The notes under the pieces are model-generated. The model made no database searches. It was not told the origin of the DNA and worked only from the letters and a program-made list of their open reading frames with translations. The position numbers were made by a program, and so were the translations under genes. From Modestobacter excelsi (GTDB lineage: Bacteria; Actinomycetota; Actinomycetes; Mycobacteriales; Geodermatophilaceae): a stretch of 38,149 nucleotides of DNA. The stretch spans positions 1-38,149 of the forward strand of contig NZ_SJEX01000048.1 in the NCBI RefSeq assembly GCF_005930495.1, read 5' to 3'. Below are positions 8,882-16,056 of the stretch, one piece after another; position 1 is the first letter of the stretch, and each line of letters opens with the position of its first letter.

Positions 8882-10075
8882 GTGCCCGTCTCTCGTCTGG
8901 TCCCCTCGCAGGAGGCGGCCGACCTGCTCGACCTCACCCGGCAGCTGGCCCGCGAGGAGCTCGCGCCGCGCGTCGTCCAGGCAGAGGCCGAGGAGGCCTT
9001 CCCGCGCGACGTGTTCCGCACGCTGGGCCGGGCCGGGCTGCTCGGCCTGCCCTACGGCGAGGACGTCGGCGGCGGCGGTCAGCCGTACGAGGTCTACCTC
9101 CAGGTGCTGGAGGAGATCGCCGCGGTGTGGGCCAGCGTCGGGGTGGGCGTGAGCGTGCACGGGCTCTCCTGCTTCGGGCTGGCCACCCGCGGCACCGCCG
9201 AGCAGCAGCAGCGCTGGCTGCCGGACATGCTCGGCGGCGAGCTGCTCGGCGCCTACTGCCTCTCCGAGCCGCACGCCGGCTCGGACCCGGCGGCGATGCG
9301 CGCCCGGGCGGTCTCCGACGGCGACTCCTACGTGCTCTCCGGCGACAAGGCCTGGACGACGCACGGCGGGCAGGCCGACTTCTACAAGGTCATGGCCCGC
9401 ACCTCCGACGACCGGTCGCGCGGCATCTCGTGCTTCCTGGTGCCGGCCGACGCCGCCGGGCTCTCCGCGGACCCGGCCGAGCGCAAGATGGGGCTCACCG
9501 GCTCGACCACGGCCACCATGCGCTTCGAGGACGTCCGGATCGACGCCGACCGGCTGCTCGGCGCCGAGGGCGAGGGGCTGCCGATCGCGCTGTCCGGGCT
9601 GGACGCCGGTCGGCTCGGCATCGCCGCCGTCGCCACCGGCCTCGCCCAGGGCGCGCTGGACGACGCGGTCGCCTACGCCAGGGAGCGGGAGACCTTCGGC
9701 GTCCCGATCATCGAGCACCAGGGGCTGGGCTTCCTGCTCGCCGACATGGCGGCCGCCGTGGAGACCTCCCGGGCGATGTACCTGGCCGCGGCCCGGCTGC
9801 GGGACGCCGGCCAGCCGTACTCGCAGCAGGCGTCCATCGCCAAGCTGGTGGCCACCGACAACGCGATGAAGGTGACCACCGACGCCGTCCAGGTCTTCGG
9901 CGGCTACGGCTACACGCGGGACTTCCCGGTCGAGCGGTACATGCGCGAGGCGAAGGTCATGCAGATCTTCGAGGGCACCAACCAGATCCAGCGGCTGGTG
10001 ATCAGCCGGGCGCTCGCCAAGGGCGGCACCGACCGGACGACGGTCGCCGGCGGCGGGTTCGCGCTGGCCCGCTGA
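8882..10075 (+). CDS. Acyl-CoA dehydrogenase
   Basis: This 397-residue FAD enzyme should introduce the alpha-beta double bond into an acyl-CoA, passing electrons to ETF. The N-terminal helical domain covers about residues 10-120. The middle beta domain holds the substrate/FAD motif AYCLSEPHAGSD and a WTTHGG stretch. The C-terminal helical domain carries RETFGVPIIEHQG, FGGYGYTRDFPVERYMRE and IFEGTNQIQR, in which Glu364 is the likely catalytic base, as in the short/medium-chain family. The GTG start has GGAGG six bases upstream. Control by the divergent TetR protein is likely. Chain length or branched-chain specificity cannot be assigned. Confidence 0.95.
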   Translation: MPVSRLVPSQEAADLLDLTRQLAREELAPRVVQAEAEEAFPRDVFRTLGRAGLLGLPYGEDVGGGGQPYEVYLQVLEEIAAVWASVGVGVSVHGLSCFGLATRGTAEQQQRWLPDMLGGELLGAYCLSEPHAGSDPAAMRARAVSDGDSYVLSGDKAWTTHGGQADFYKVMARTSDDRSRGISCFLVPADAAGLSADPAERKMGLTGSTTATMRFEDVRIDADRLLGAEGEGLPIALSGLDAGRLGIAAVATGLAQGALDDAVAYARERETFGVPIIEHQGLGFLLADMAAAVETSRAMYLAAARLRDAGQPYSQQASIAKLVATDNAMKVTTDAVQVFGGYGYTRDFPVERYMREAKVMQIFEGTNQIQRLVISRALAKGGTDRTTVAGGGFALAR

Positions 10076-10088
10076 GGCGCCGCCCTCC

Positions 10089-10114
10089 GGGGCCATGTTG
10101 GCCAACATGGCCCC
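10089..10114. repeat. 26-bp perfect palindrome before the DUF2277 gene
   Basis: The arms GGGGCCATGTTGG and CCAACATGGCCCC meet without a spacer, so every base is part of the dyad. It lies 13 bp after the dehydrogenase stop and directly abuts the putative -10 of the DUF2277 gene. It could be an operator over the -35 to -10 spacer or a terminator hairpin (11-bp stem, GGCC loop). Confidence 0.7.
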
Positions 10115-10120
10115 TAGGCT
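10115..10120 (+). promoter_or_regulatory. Putative -10 box, leaderless DUF2277 transcript
   Basis: TAGGCT ends 6 bp before the ATG at 10127, and no Shine-Dalgarno is present. This spacing would place the transcription start at the start codon. Confidence 0.5.
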
Positions 10121-10126
10121 GGCCGC

Positions 10127-10396
10127 ATGTGCCGGAACATCCACGTGCTGCACAACCTGGCGCCCGCGACGACGTCGGACGAGGTGCGGGCGGCCGCGCT
10201 GCAGTACGTCCGCAAGGTGAGCGGGACGGCGAAGCCGTCGCAGGCGAACCAGGCCGCGTTCGACCGGGCCGTCGAGGAGATCGCGCACGCGACCGAGCAC
10301 CTGCTCGCCGACCTGGTCACCACCGCGCCGCCCAAGGACCGCGAGGTGCTGGCCGCGCAGGCCCGCGCCCGCGCCGCCGTGCGGTATGCCCGCTAG
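10127..10396 (+). CDS. DUF2277 family protein
   Basis: This small protein of 89 residues has unknown function. It matches the family pattern closely: it opens with MCRNIHVLHNLAP, continues with RAAALQYVRKVSG and KPSQANQAAFDRAVEEIA, and ends with PPKDREVLAAQARARAA. It is predicted soluble, cytoplasmic and mostly helical. The single Cys is at position 2, a conserved feature of the family as I recall it. The gene appears to have its own leaderless promoter next to a 26-bp perfect palindrome, and its end carries the second copy of the 61-bp palindromic repeat. No functional partner is suggested by the neighbours. Confidence 0.9.
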   Translation: MCRNIHVLHNLAPATTSDEVRAAALQYVRKVSGTAKPSQANQAAFDRAVEEIAHATEHLLADLVTTAPPKDREVLAAQARARAAVRYAR

Positions 10397-10398
10397 TC

Positions 10399-10459
10399 GA
10401 AGGACCCCCTTGCCCCCCGCCACTCGCACGCTCGCGGCGCGCCCCTGCACGGGGGCCGT
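10399..10459. repeat. 61-bp palindromic repeat, copy 2 (bidirectional terminator)
   Basis: The element starts 3 bp after the DUF2277 stop and ends 9 bp before the convergent ilvA stop. It matches copy 1 (5068-5128) without gaps. The loop core TCGCACGCTCG and the blocks GAAGGACC, CCCCCC, GCCCCTG and GGCCGT are identical. Several stem positions have changed on both sides so that pairing is kept. Confidence 0.85.
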
Positions 10460-10467
10460 GAGAGCGA

Positions 10468-11727
10468 CTACACGAGGAAGCGGTAGGCGGTCGTCCCGGG
10501 GGCGAGGTGCTGGATCTTCAGCGGACCGGCCTCGATCCGGGCCATCAGCGGGGCCAGCCCGTCCACGCTGCCCAGCTCGATCCCGGTGAGCGCCGCGCCG
10601 GTCTCGCGGTTGTCGCGCTTGACGTACTCGAACAGCACGATGTCGTCGTCCGGACCCAGCACCTCGTCGAGGAACCGGCGCAGCGCCCCGGGTTCCTGCG
10701 GGAACTCGACCAGGAAGTAGTGCTTGAGCCCGCGGTGGACCAGTGAGCGCTCGACGACCTCGGCGTACCGGCTGACGTCGTTGTTGCCACCCGACAGCAG
10801 GCTCACCACCGTCTGACCGGGTTCGACGGTGACCCGGCCGCCGGTCAGCGCAGCACTCGCCAGGGCGCCCGCCGGCTCGGCGATCACCCCGTCGACCTGG
10901 TAGAGGTCCAGCATCTCGGTGCAGATCTGCCCCTCGGGCACGGTCACCAGCTCGCAGCCGGCGTCGCGCACCAGAGGGAAGGTGACGTCGCCGACCCGGC
11001 GCACGGCGGCACCGTCGACGAAGGTGTCCATCTCGGCGAGCTGCACCGGGTGCCCGGCGGCCAGGGCCGCGGCCATCCCGGCGGCGCCGGCCGGCTCCAC
11101 GCCGACCACCCGGACGCCGGGTGCGTTGTCCCGCAGCCAGGTGGCGCAGCCGGCGAGCAGCCCGCCGCCGCCGACGGGGAGGACGACGACGTCCGGCGCG
11201 CTGCCCAGCTGCTCGAGCACCTCGACCACGACGGTGGCCTGCCCGGCGACCGTGGAGGCGGCGTCGAAGGCGGGCACCAGCGTCGCGCCGGTGGTGAGGG
11301 CGTGCGCAGCTGCCGCCGACGCCGCGTCGTCGTAGGTGTCGCCGAGGACGACGAGCTCGACCATGTCCCCGCCGAGTGCGGCGATCCGCTGGCGTTTCTG
11401 CCGCGGCGTGGTGCCGGGCACGAACACCTTGCCGCGGACACCGAGCACCCGGCAGGCGTAGGCCACACCCTGGCCGTGGTTGCCGGCGCTGGCGGTCACC
11501 GCCCCGGCAGCACGGCCGGCGGCGTCCAGCCTGCTGATGGTGTTGTAGGCGCCGCGGACCTTGTACGACCGGCCCACCTGCAGGTCCTCGCGCTTGACCC
11601 AGACGGCGGCGCCGGTGAGCTCGGACAGCCGGGCGTTGCGCTGCAGCGGCGTCCGCTCGGCGACACCGGCCAACCGGCGGGTGGCCTGTGAGACCTCGGC
11701 GGAGAACCCGGTGCGCACGTCGGTCAC
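10468..11727 (-). CDS. ilvA: Threonine ammonia-lyase (threonine dehydratase), biosynthetic type
   Basis: This PLP enzyme converts L-threonine to 2-oxobutanoate and ammonia, the first step to isoleucine. The catalytic domain holds the PLP lysine in SYKVRGAYN (Lys56), the substrate loop TASAGNHGQG, the phosphate-binding loop PVGGGGLLAG and LLSGGNND. The last 85 residues (HYFLVEFPQEPGALRRFLDEVLG onward) are the single ACT-like regulatory domain of the short IlvA form, where isoleucine feedback is expected. I chose the GTG at 11727, nine bases after GGGAGG; the ATG at 11736 directly abuts that site. This gives 419 residues. The convergent DUF2277 gene shares its terminator. Confidence 0.95.
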   Translation of the reverse strand: MTDVRTGFSAEVSQATRRLAGVAERTPLQRNARLSELTGAAVWVKREDLQVGRSYKVRGAYNTISRLDAAGRAAGAVTASAGNHGQGVAYACRVLGVRGKVFVPGTTPRQKRQRIAALGGDMVELVVLGDTYDDAASAAAAHALTTGATLVPAFDAASTVAGQATVVVEVLEQLGSAPDVVVLPVGGGGLLAGCATWLRDNAPGVRVVGVEPAGAAGMAAALAAGHPVQLAEMDTFVDGAAVRRVGDVTFPLVRDAGCELVTVPEGQICTEMLDLYQVDGVIAEPAGALASAALTGGRVTVEPGQTVVSLLSGGNNDVSRYAEVVERSLVHRGLKHYFLVEFPQEPGALRRFLDEVLGPDDDIVLFEYVKRDNRETGAALTGIELGSVDGLAPLMARIEAGPLKIQHLAPGTTAYRFLV

Positions 11728-11768
11728 ACGGCCCATCCTCCCTCGGCGTCCGATCGAGGCCGCGTTGG

Positions 11769-13214
11769 CTAGAACGGCGGTGGTTCGTCGGCGGGTGGCG
11801 GCGGTCCGGGAGGCGGCGGTCGCATGCCGGGCGGTCGGGTGCTGCGGGTGACGCCGGAGGGGGTGGTCACGGTGAGCACCCCGTCGTGCGTCATCGCGAA
11901 GCGCCATCCGGGGGCGAAGGTCTTGAGCCTGTGGTGGGAGCGGCACAGGCAGCACAGGTTGGCGCAGTCGGTCGCCCCGCCGCAGGCGGCGCTGACGACG
12001 TGGTCCAGGTCGGCCCAGCCGACCCGCTGGCCGCAGTTGGGGAACCGGCAGCGCCGGTCGCGGACGGTGACGAACGCCCGTTGTCGGCCGGTGGGCTCGT
12101 AGCTGTCGGTCTCCGGTGGCGGACCGGTCACCGGGCAGGCGCAGTCGGTGTCGGGGTGGGTGGGGCAGCCGCGGCGGGCCAGCCGGCTGAGTTCGGCGGG
12201 GGTGAGGGTGGCCAGCAGCTGCCCGTCCGGGCCGGTGACCGCGAACCTCAGCGATCCACCCTCGGAGGCGGTGAGGCCGAGGGCACCCACCCGGGCCAGC
12301 AGTGCGCGGACGTGGGCGGCGGTGATCGGCAGCCCGTTCACCTCACCCGGCGTGCTGCCCGCGCCGGCGAGGCCGTCCAGGTCGGCGGAGACGGTCAGGT
12401 TGGCGGTCACCCTGGGCAGGCCGGAATCGGCCGGGCGGCGGATCAGCAGGGACAGCACGTGCGCCCGCAGCGCGCCGATCCGGCGGGGATCGCCGTCGGC
12501 CTTGAGCATCCTGGCGAGCTGGTCGACGACGTCGAAGCACTCGACCGCCTCATCAGTGGGCAGGTCCGCCGCGATCGTGGACCGGCCGTCGGTGGCGGAG
12601 GGGTAGACGTGCACGTCGGCGGTCTTCTCCGCGTCCTTCCGACGCTCGTCGGCGGCGGTGGCGTCCAGCCGCAGCATCTCCTCGACCGCGCGGGCCTTCA
12701 ACCGGGTCACCGGCAGGTCGCTGGCCTCGGGCAGCAGCGCGGCCTCGACCCGCCCGGCCACGTCCGGATTGGTGTGCTGCAGCACGTCGGCCAACTGCGC
12801 GGCCCGCCGCTCGTCCAGCTGGCCGGCCTGCCGGGCGGCGAAGGTGGCCGGCAGCTTGGTCAGCCAGGTGTACGCCCGGCCGTACCGGTGGGCAGCCGTA
12901 CCCCGGCCGACGTTGAGCACCGCCGACAGCTCCGCGGTGAAGAACTCGCTCGCCCCGCCATAGGCCTCGTCCACGGCCCAGCCGGGCCTGCGGGCACCAG
13001 GCGTGCCCGGCGCCGGGTCGTCCGTGGCCGGGCGGGCGGCGGCCATGGTCATGATCAGCTCGGCCTCGTAGGCGGCGTCCCTCGCCCGGCGCTGCTGGAC
13101 CCGCTGCAACTCCGCGGCCCGTTCCTCATCCGACAGCCAGGACACCGGCAACCGCGGCGCAGCGACACGGTGCTCCCACACCAGGTCCACCACCACGTCG
13201 ACCGTCGCTGCCAT
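11769..13214 (-). CDS. DUF222/HNH endonuclease (13E12 repeat family)
   Basis: This 481-residue protein has an N-terminal DUF222 region (about residues 25-330, helical, with RAYTWLTKLPATFAARQAG) and a C-terminal HNH nuclease module: CRFPNCGQ, then DLDHVVSAACGG with the HNH His, then CRSHHRLK. Paired Cys (CRFPNC...CCLC) bind structural zinc. The tail is Pro-rich. The family is multicopy in actinobacteria and often linked to mobility or DNA damage; the biological substrate is unknown. The ATG at 13214 is preceded by TATGTT six bases upstream and by a LexA-like box overlapping it, which suggests leaderless SOS-controlled expression. A second family member begins at 37971. Confidence 0.93.
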   Translation of the reverse strand: MAATVDVVVDLVWEHRVAAPRLPVSWLSDEERAAELQRVQQRRARDAAYEAELIMTMAAARPATDDPAPGTPGARRPGWAVDEAYGGASEFFTAELSAVLNVGRGTAAHRYGRAYTWLTKLPATFAARQAGQLDERRAAQLADVLQHTNPDVAGRVEAALLPEASDLPVTRLKARAVEEMLRLDATAADERRKDAEKTADVHVYPSATDGRSTIAADLPTDEAVECFDVVDQLARMLKADGDPRRIGALRAHVLSLLIRRPADSGLPRVTANLTVSADLDGLAGAGSTPGEVNGLPITAAHVRALLARVGALGLTASEGGSLRFAVTGPDGQLLATLTPAELSRLARRGCPTHPDTDCACPVTGPPPETDSYEPTGRQRAFVTVRDRRCRFPNCGQRVGWADLDHVVSAACGGATDCANLCCLCRSHHRLKTFAPGWRFAMTHDGVLTVTTPSGVTRSTRPPGMRPPPPGPPPPADEPPPF

Positions 13215-13217
13215 GGG

Positions 13218-13233
13218 TCGAACATACGTACGG
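13218..13233 (-). promoter_or_regulatory. LexA-like SOS box over the -10 of the DUF222/HNH gene
   Basis: On the plus strand it reads TCGAAC-ATAC-GTACGG. The actinobacterial SOS box is TCGAAC-N4-GTTCGA, so one half is perfect and the other matches four of six. On the minus strand TATGTT (13221-13226) lies inside it, 6 bp before the ATG. Confidence 0.6.
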
Positions 13234-13467
13234 GGTACGACAGTTCTGCGCGTCCGGGGCGACTGTTCGGGACCGCTGTACGAGCCAGCACCGCCTCCGA
13301 CATCCCGGCCCAGAAGACGGCCTCAAGGACACAGCCCCGAACGCTGCACTAGGCTCTGAAGGAGCACTCCATTGGGAGTGGCACGGCCGCCCGCTGTCAG
13401 GCGTGGCGCCACGGTGCCGGGCTGGATGTGAGCCGGCCGAGCATCCTCCATCGAGGGATGCACCGCG
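13234..13467. other. Non-coding stretch upstream of the DUF222/HNH gene
   Basis: No convincing gene is seen on either strand; frames here are short and have the wrong codon-position GC pattern. A small hairpin CACTCC-ATTG-GGAGTG (13365-13380) follows a TAGGCT -10-like box at 13350-13355. Confidence 0.5.
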
Positions 13468-13682
13468 ATGCCCGGCTGCCTCAAGAGGCGCTATCCGTCC
13501 CGACCCGCTGCGCTGGTCGCTTCGGGGGCATCCAGCAGTGGAGTCGTGAACGTCAACGGAAGGCGCCGACGGGCGCCTACCTCTGTCCCCAGTGCCGTGG
13601 GCAGTGGCACCTGACCTCCAAGTCACCGACGCAGTCGCCGCCGTGGCGACGGAGGCGTCAGCCCGAGTCGACCGTCCCGTAG
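13468..13682 (+). pseudogene. Frameshifted small zinc-ribbon protein (CPxC...WHLTS type)
   Basis: Two frames together make one small protein. From the ATG at 13468 (GAGGGA nine bases upstream) the frame reads MPGCLKRRYPSRPAALVAS. Then, one frame over, GIQQWSRERQRKAPTGAY continues into LCPQCRGQWHLTSKSP and a stop at 13680-13682. This is the layout of a small actinobacterial protein with KRRYPSR near the N-terminus and a C-terminal CPxCxGWHLTS motif. Restoring one G in the run of five at 13524-13528 joins the parts. It is either a real one-base deletion or a homopolymer sequencing error. Function is unknown; a metal-binding ribbon is inferred from the Cys/His pattern. Confidence 0.6.
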
Positions 13683-13997
13683 TGGGCCGCCATGGGCTGT
13701 TGCCCGGCCCACCCCTCACGTTGTTCGCACCAGCGTCCTGGACCACTACTGCGCACCCGCACCGGCGCAGGGACGGACCGACGATTGGTCCACCGTCACG
13801 TCGCCCGCACCGCCCGAGTCGCAGGCATCGGACCCTCATCGGCCCGAACGCCCTCCGCCGCACGGTCGGGCTCCACCAGCGCCTCCGCTACGCGACGTCC
13901 AGCGCCTGCTGAGCCACGCTCGTCCCAGGACCACCCGCTGCTCTCGGCAGCCGTCGGACCCGTCCCTACGAGGAGCGCGGCCCCGGTCAGCGCACGA
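13683..13997. other. Region without a recognisable gene
   Basis: This stretch lies between the broken zinc-ribbon gene and the convergent YjbR gene. Open frames exist on both strands but give Arg/Pro/His-rich translations with no motif and no ribosome-binding site. It may be decayed coding sequence. Confidence 0.5.
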
Positions 13998-14465
13998 TCA
14001 GGAGGTGGCCCGCAGGTCGCCGTCTGTTGGGTTCGGGTCCGGGAGCGGCGTGGTGCCCTGCGCCGCCAGCCAGGCGGCCCTCCTGCGGGGGGATGCTTGA
14101 GCGAGCCACGCGTCCTGCACCAGTTCGGCCAGTTCCCGCCGGGTGATCTCGCCGAGCCGGCTCGCCTGCACCAGCACCGAGTTGTGCCCGTCGAAGTGCG
14201 GGGAGGTGAAGAACGGCGTCGTCTCGTCCTGGACCAGGGCCTGCTTGTCGGCTTCGGACTCGACCCAGAAGACGATCACGTCGGGAATCCGTTCTCCCGT
14301 CGCGGCGTCCACGGCGTCCGGTCGCGGGGTGCGGAAGAAGACGAACGACTTCCCACCCACCTGGTACACGGGATTGCCGCTCGCCCCGTGGACGACGGTC
14401 ACGTGCGGGAGCCCCCGCGCGAGCTCGTGCACGTCTTCCGCCCGTGCCTGCCGATCAGCGGTCAC
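13998..14465 (-). CDS. MmcQ/YjbR family DNA-binding-fold protein
   Basis: The protein has 155 residues and belongs to the MmcQ/YjbR (DUF661) family: a compact alpha/beta fold with a CyaY-like shape and no firmly known function. Typical features are an early helix (EDVHELARGLPHVT), the strand pair PVYQVGGKSFVFFRTPR, VIVFWVESEADKQALVQ, then FFTSPHFDGHNSVLVQASRL and a C-terminal helix with LVQDAWLAQASPRRRAAWL. I chose the GTG at 14465: upstream residues are low-complexity, and TACGCT lies 7 bp before this GTG, consistent with a leaderless transcript. It stands alone between non-coding stretches. Confidence 0.87.
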   Translation of the reverse strand: MTADRQARAEDVHELARGLPHVTVVHGASGNPVYQVGGKSFVFFRTPRPDAVDAATGERIPDVIVFWVESEADKQALVQDETTPFFTSPHFDGHNSVLVQASRLGEITRRELAELVQDAWLAQASPRRRAAWLAAQGTTPLPDPNPTDGDLRATS

Positions 14466-14472
14466 GCCGGGC

Positions 14473-14478
14473 AGCGTA
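14473..14478 (-). promoter_or_regulatory. Putative -10 box of the YjbR gene
   Basis: TACGCT on the minus strand ends 7 bp before the GTG start at 14465. No Shine-Dalgarno is seen. Confidence 0.4.
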
Positions 14479-14688
14479 GGAGCGGTGCCGTGGCCATGCG
14501 GGGCCGTCGTCCACCGTGCCGGTGTCGGCGTGCAGAGGGGTCTTGTCCGGAGGTCCGGGTCGAGGAGGTACGCGACGCTCGGGCTCGGCCCGCCGGACCG
14601 GTCGCGACGTCGCATCCGGCGGTGAGGCGGCCTGGGCGTGAGGTCGTGTCCGACGCCACGGACGCCTCCTCCGCCGCCGCCGAGGACG

Positions 14689-14850
14689 TCACCCGGGAAA
14701 GACCCACGGCGCCTTCCCGAACGGGGCGCCCGTGCGCTTCCCGCACCGTCGGCAGATTTTGTCGTCCGGACCTGAGGGCCGCTCACCGTCCGAGTGTCGC
14801 CGGACGTAGGAGTGGAGACCGAACCGGCACCGCAGTGGCTTCGGAGTCAT
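14689..14850 (-). CDS. Small putative zinc-ribbon protein, 53 residues
   Basis: This short gene reads MTPKPLRCRFGLHSYVRR from the ATG at 14850, continues through a polar linker (residues 19-31) to ICRRCGKRTG and ends GKAPWVFPG. The Cys8-x4-His13 pair and the Cys33-x2-Cys36 knuckle (CRRCGK) would bind one zinc. The pattern CxxGxH followed by a CxxCGK knuckle occurs in many tiny actinobacterial and phage proteins, though I cannot name the family with certainty. TAGCGT sits exactly 6 bp before the ATG, so the transcript is probably leaderless. It lies in an otherwise gene-poor stretch. Function is unknown; nucleic-acid or protein binding are possibilities. Confidence 0.7.
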   Translation of the reverse strand: MTPKPLRCRFGLHSYVRRHSDGERPSGPDDKICRRCGKRTGAPFGKAPWVFPG

Positions 14851-14856
14851 GCGCCG

Positions 14857-14862
14857 ACGCTA
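14857..14862 (-). promoter_or_regulatory. Putative -10 box of the 53-residue zinc-ribbon gene
   Basis: TAGCGT on the minus strand is separated from the ATG at 14850 by 6 bp (CGGCGC). No Shine-Dalgarno is visible. Confidence 0.5.
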
Positions 14863-15006
14863 GGAGCCTCCGACCCTGCCGAGCAGGGGAGCACGACCCG
14901 GCGCGCCGGGACCTCCGCCCCCTGATCGCCCTGAGCCGGCCGCTTGGAGACACCACACCGCCCACGCAATGCCCATCCGCGAGCAGGGACGTCATCGGCC
15001 GCGCCG

Positions 15007-15915
15007 CTAGATTCCGAAGTACTGGCCCCGGGTCGCTTCCTTCTCCGGGACCGGCGCGAACACGTTCCCGGTCGTCGGCGCCACCGAGTCCCGGGACATG
15101 CCGAAGACCTTCAGCAGCGGCCCGACCAGCGCGTCGAACACCGGCGGGAACAGCCGGAACCCCGCGATGATGAGCGGGTTGGCGAAGCCGGACTGCTTGA
15201 GCCGGCGGGGGTCGTCGATCCGGGCGACGACCGCCCGGGCGACCCGCTCCGGGGTGTAGACCGGCGGCGGCGGGTGGCCGGTGTTGCCCAGCACGGTGGC
15301 GGCCTGGTCGTAGATGGGCGTCGTCGTGCCGCCCGGGGCCACCGCGGAGAGGTGCACGTCGGGCAGGTCGCGCAGCTCCTGCTGCAGGGTGCGGATCAGG
15401 CCGAGCTGGCCCCACTTGGCGGTGACGTAGGCGCCCATCGTCGGCGCGGTGATCGAGGCGAGCAGCGAGCTGACCACCACCACGTGCCCGCACCGCTGGG
15501 CCCGCAGCACCGGCAGCGCGGACCGGAAGACGTGGAAGGTGCCCTGGACGGCGGTGTCGACGACGCGCTCGAAGACGTCGGGCGGGACGTCCTCGATCCG
15601 GCCGTAGGCCATCACGGTGGCCGCGTGCACGACGACGTCGAGCCGGCCGAACGTGCTGGTGGCGCGGTCGACGGCCGCCTGCACGGCGTCCGGTTCCAGG
15701 ACGTCGGCGGGCATGCACTCGACCGCGGACGCCCCCGCGGCCCGGCAGTCGGCGGCCGCGTCGGCCAGCGTGCTGGCGCTGCGTGAGACCAGCACGAGGG
15801 AGGCGCCGCGCTTGGCGAACTCGATGGCGCTGGCGCGACCGATGCCGGAGGACGCGCCGATGACCAGCACGACCTCCTCGAGCGCCGGGGCGGAGGAGAC
15901 GTCGTCAGCAGTCAC
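15007..15915 (-). CDS. Short-chain dehydrogenase/reductase (SDR)
   Basis: This 302-residue NAD(P)-dependent oxidoreductase has a classical SDR Rossmann fold: nucleotide loop GASSGIGRA (about residues 20-28), a basic R/S pair after beta-2 (VSRSAS, favouring NADP), the ADV and HAATVM stretches, catalytic Ser in VVSSLLAS, Tyr163 and Lys167 in YVTAK, and PGGTTTP. About 60 residues beyond the usual 240-250 form a C-terminal extension (FANPLIIAGFRLFPPVFDALVGPLLKVFG) that may be a membrane-associating helix, as in DltE-like SDRs. The start is GTG with a purine-rich GGGGGAAG directly upstream. It is divergent from pyruvate carboxylase. The substrate is unknown. Confidence 0.92.
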   Translation of the reverse strand: MTADDVSSAPALEEVVLVIGASSGIGRASAIEFAKRGASLVLVSRSASTLADAAADCRAAGASAVECMPADVLEPDAVQAAVDRATSTFGRLDVVVHAATVMAYGRIEDVPPDVFERVVDTAVQGTFHVFRSALPVLRAQRCGHVVVVSSLLASITAPTMGAYVTAKWGQLGLIRTLQQELRDLPDVHLSAVAPGGTTTPIYDQAATVLGNTGHPPPPVYTPERVARAVVARIDDPRRLKQSGFANPLIIAGFRLFPPVFDALVGPLLKVFGMSRDSVAPTTGNVFAPVPEKEATRGQYFGI

Positions 15916-15998
15916 CTTCCCCCGCTACCCGGGATCCCGGCGACCACGCATCGTGCACAACAGATCCCGCCCGCGACCGCGCCACCGCGCCCCGCCGC

Positions 15999-16004
15999 TA
16001 GCGT
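15999..16004 (+). promoter_or_regulatory. Putative -10 box of the pyruvate carboxylase gene
   Basis: TAGCGT lies 52 bp before the GTG start, leaving room for a short leader with a GAGAGGGG ribosome-binding site. No clear -35 is seen. Confidence 0.4.
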
Positions 16005-16056
16005 CAGCCCCGACGAGGGCGGCTCCAGCGGCCACCTGACACGAGAGGGGATCCCC

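Noticed and set aside
13126-13863. 245-residue minus-strand frame over the HNH promoter region
   Set aside because: It overlaps the HNH 5' end in another frame, has no motif and no start signal, and would cross the SOS box.
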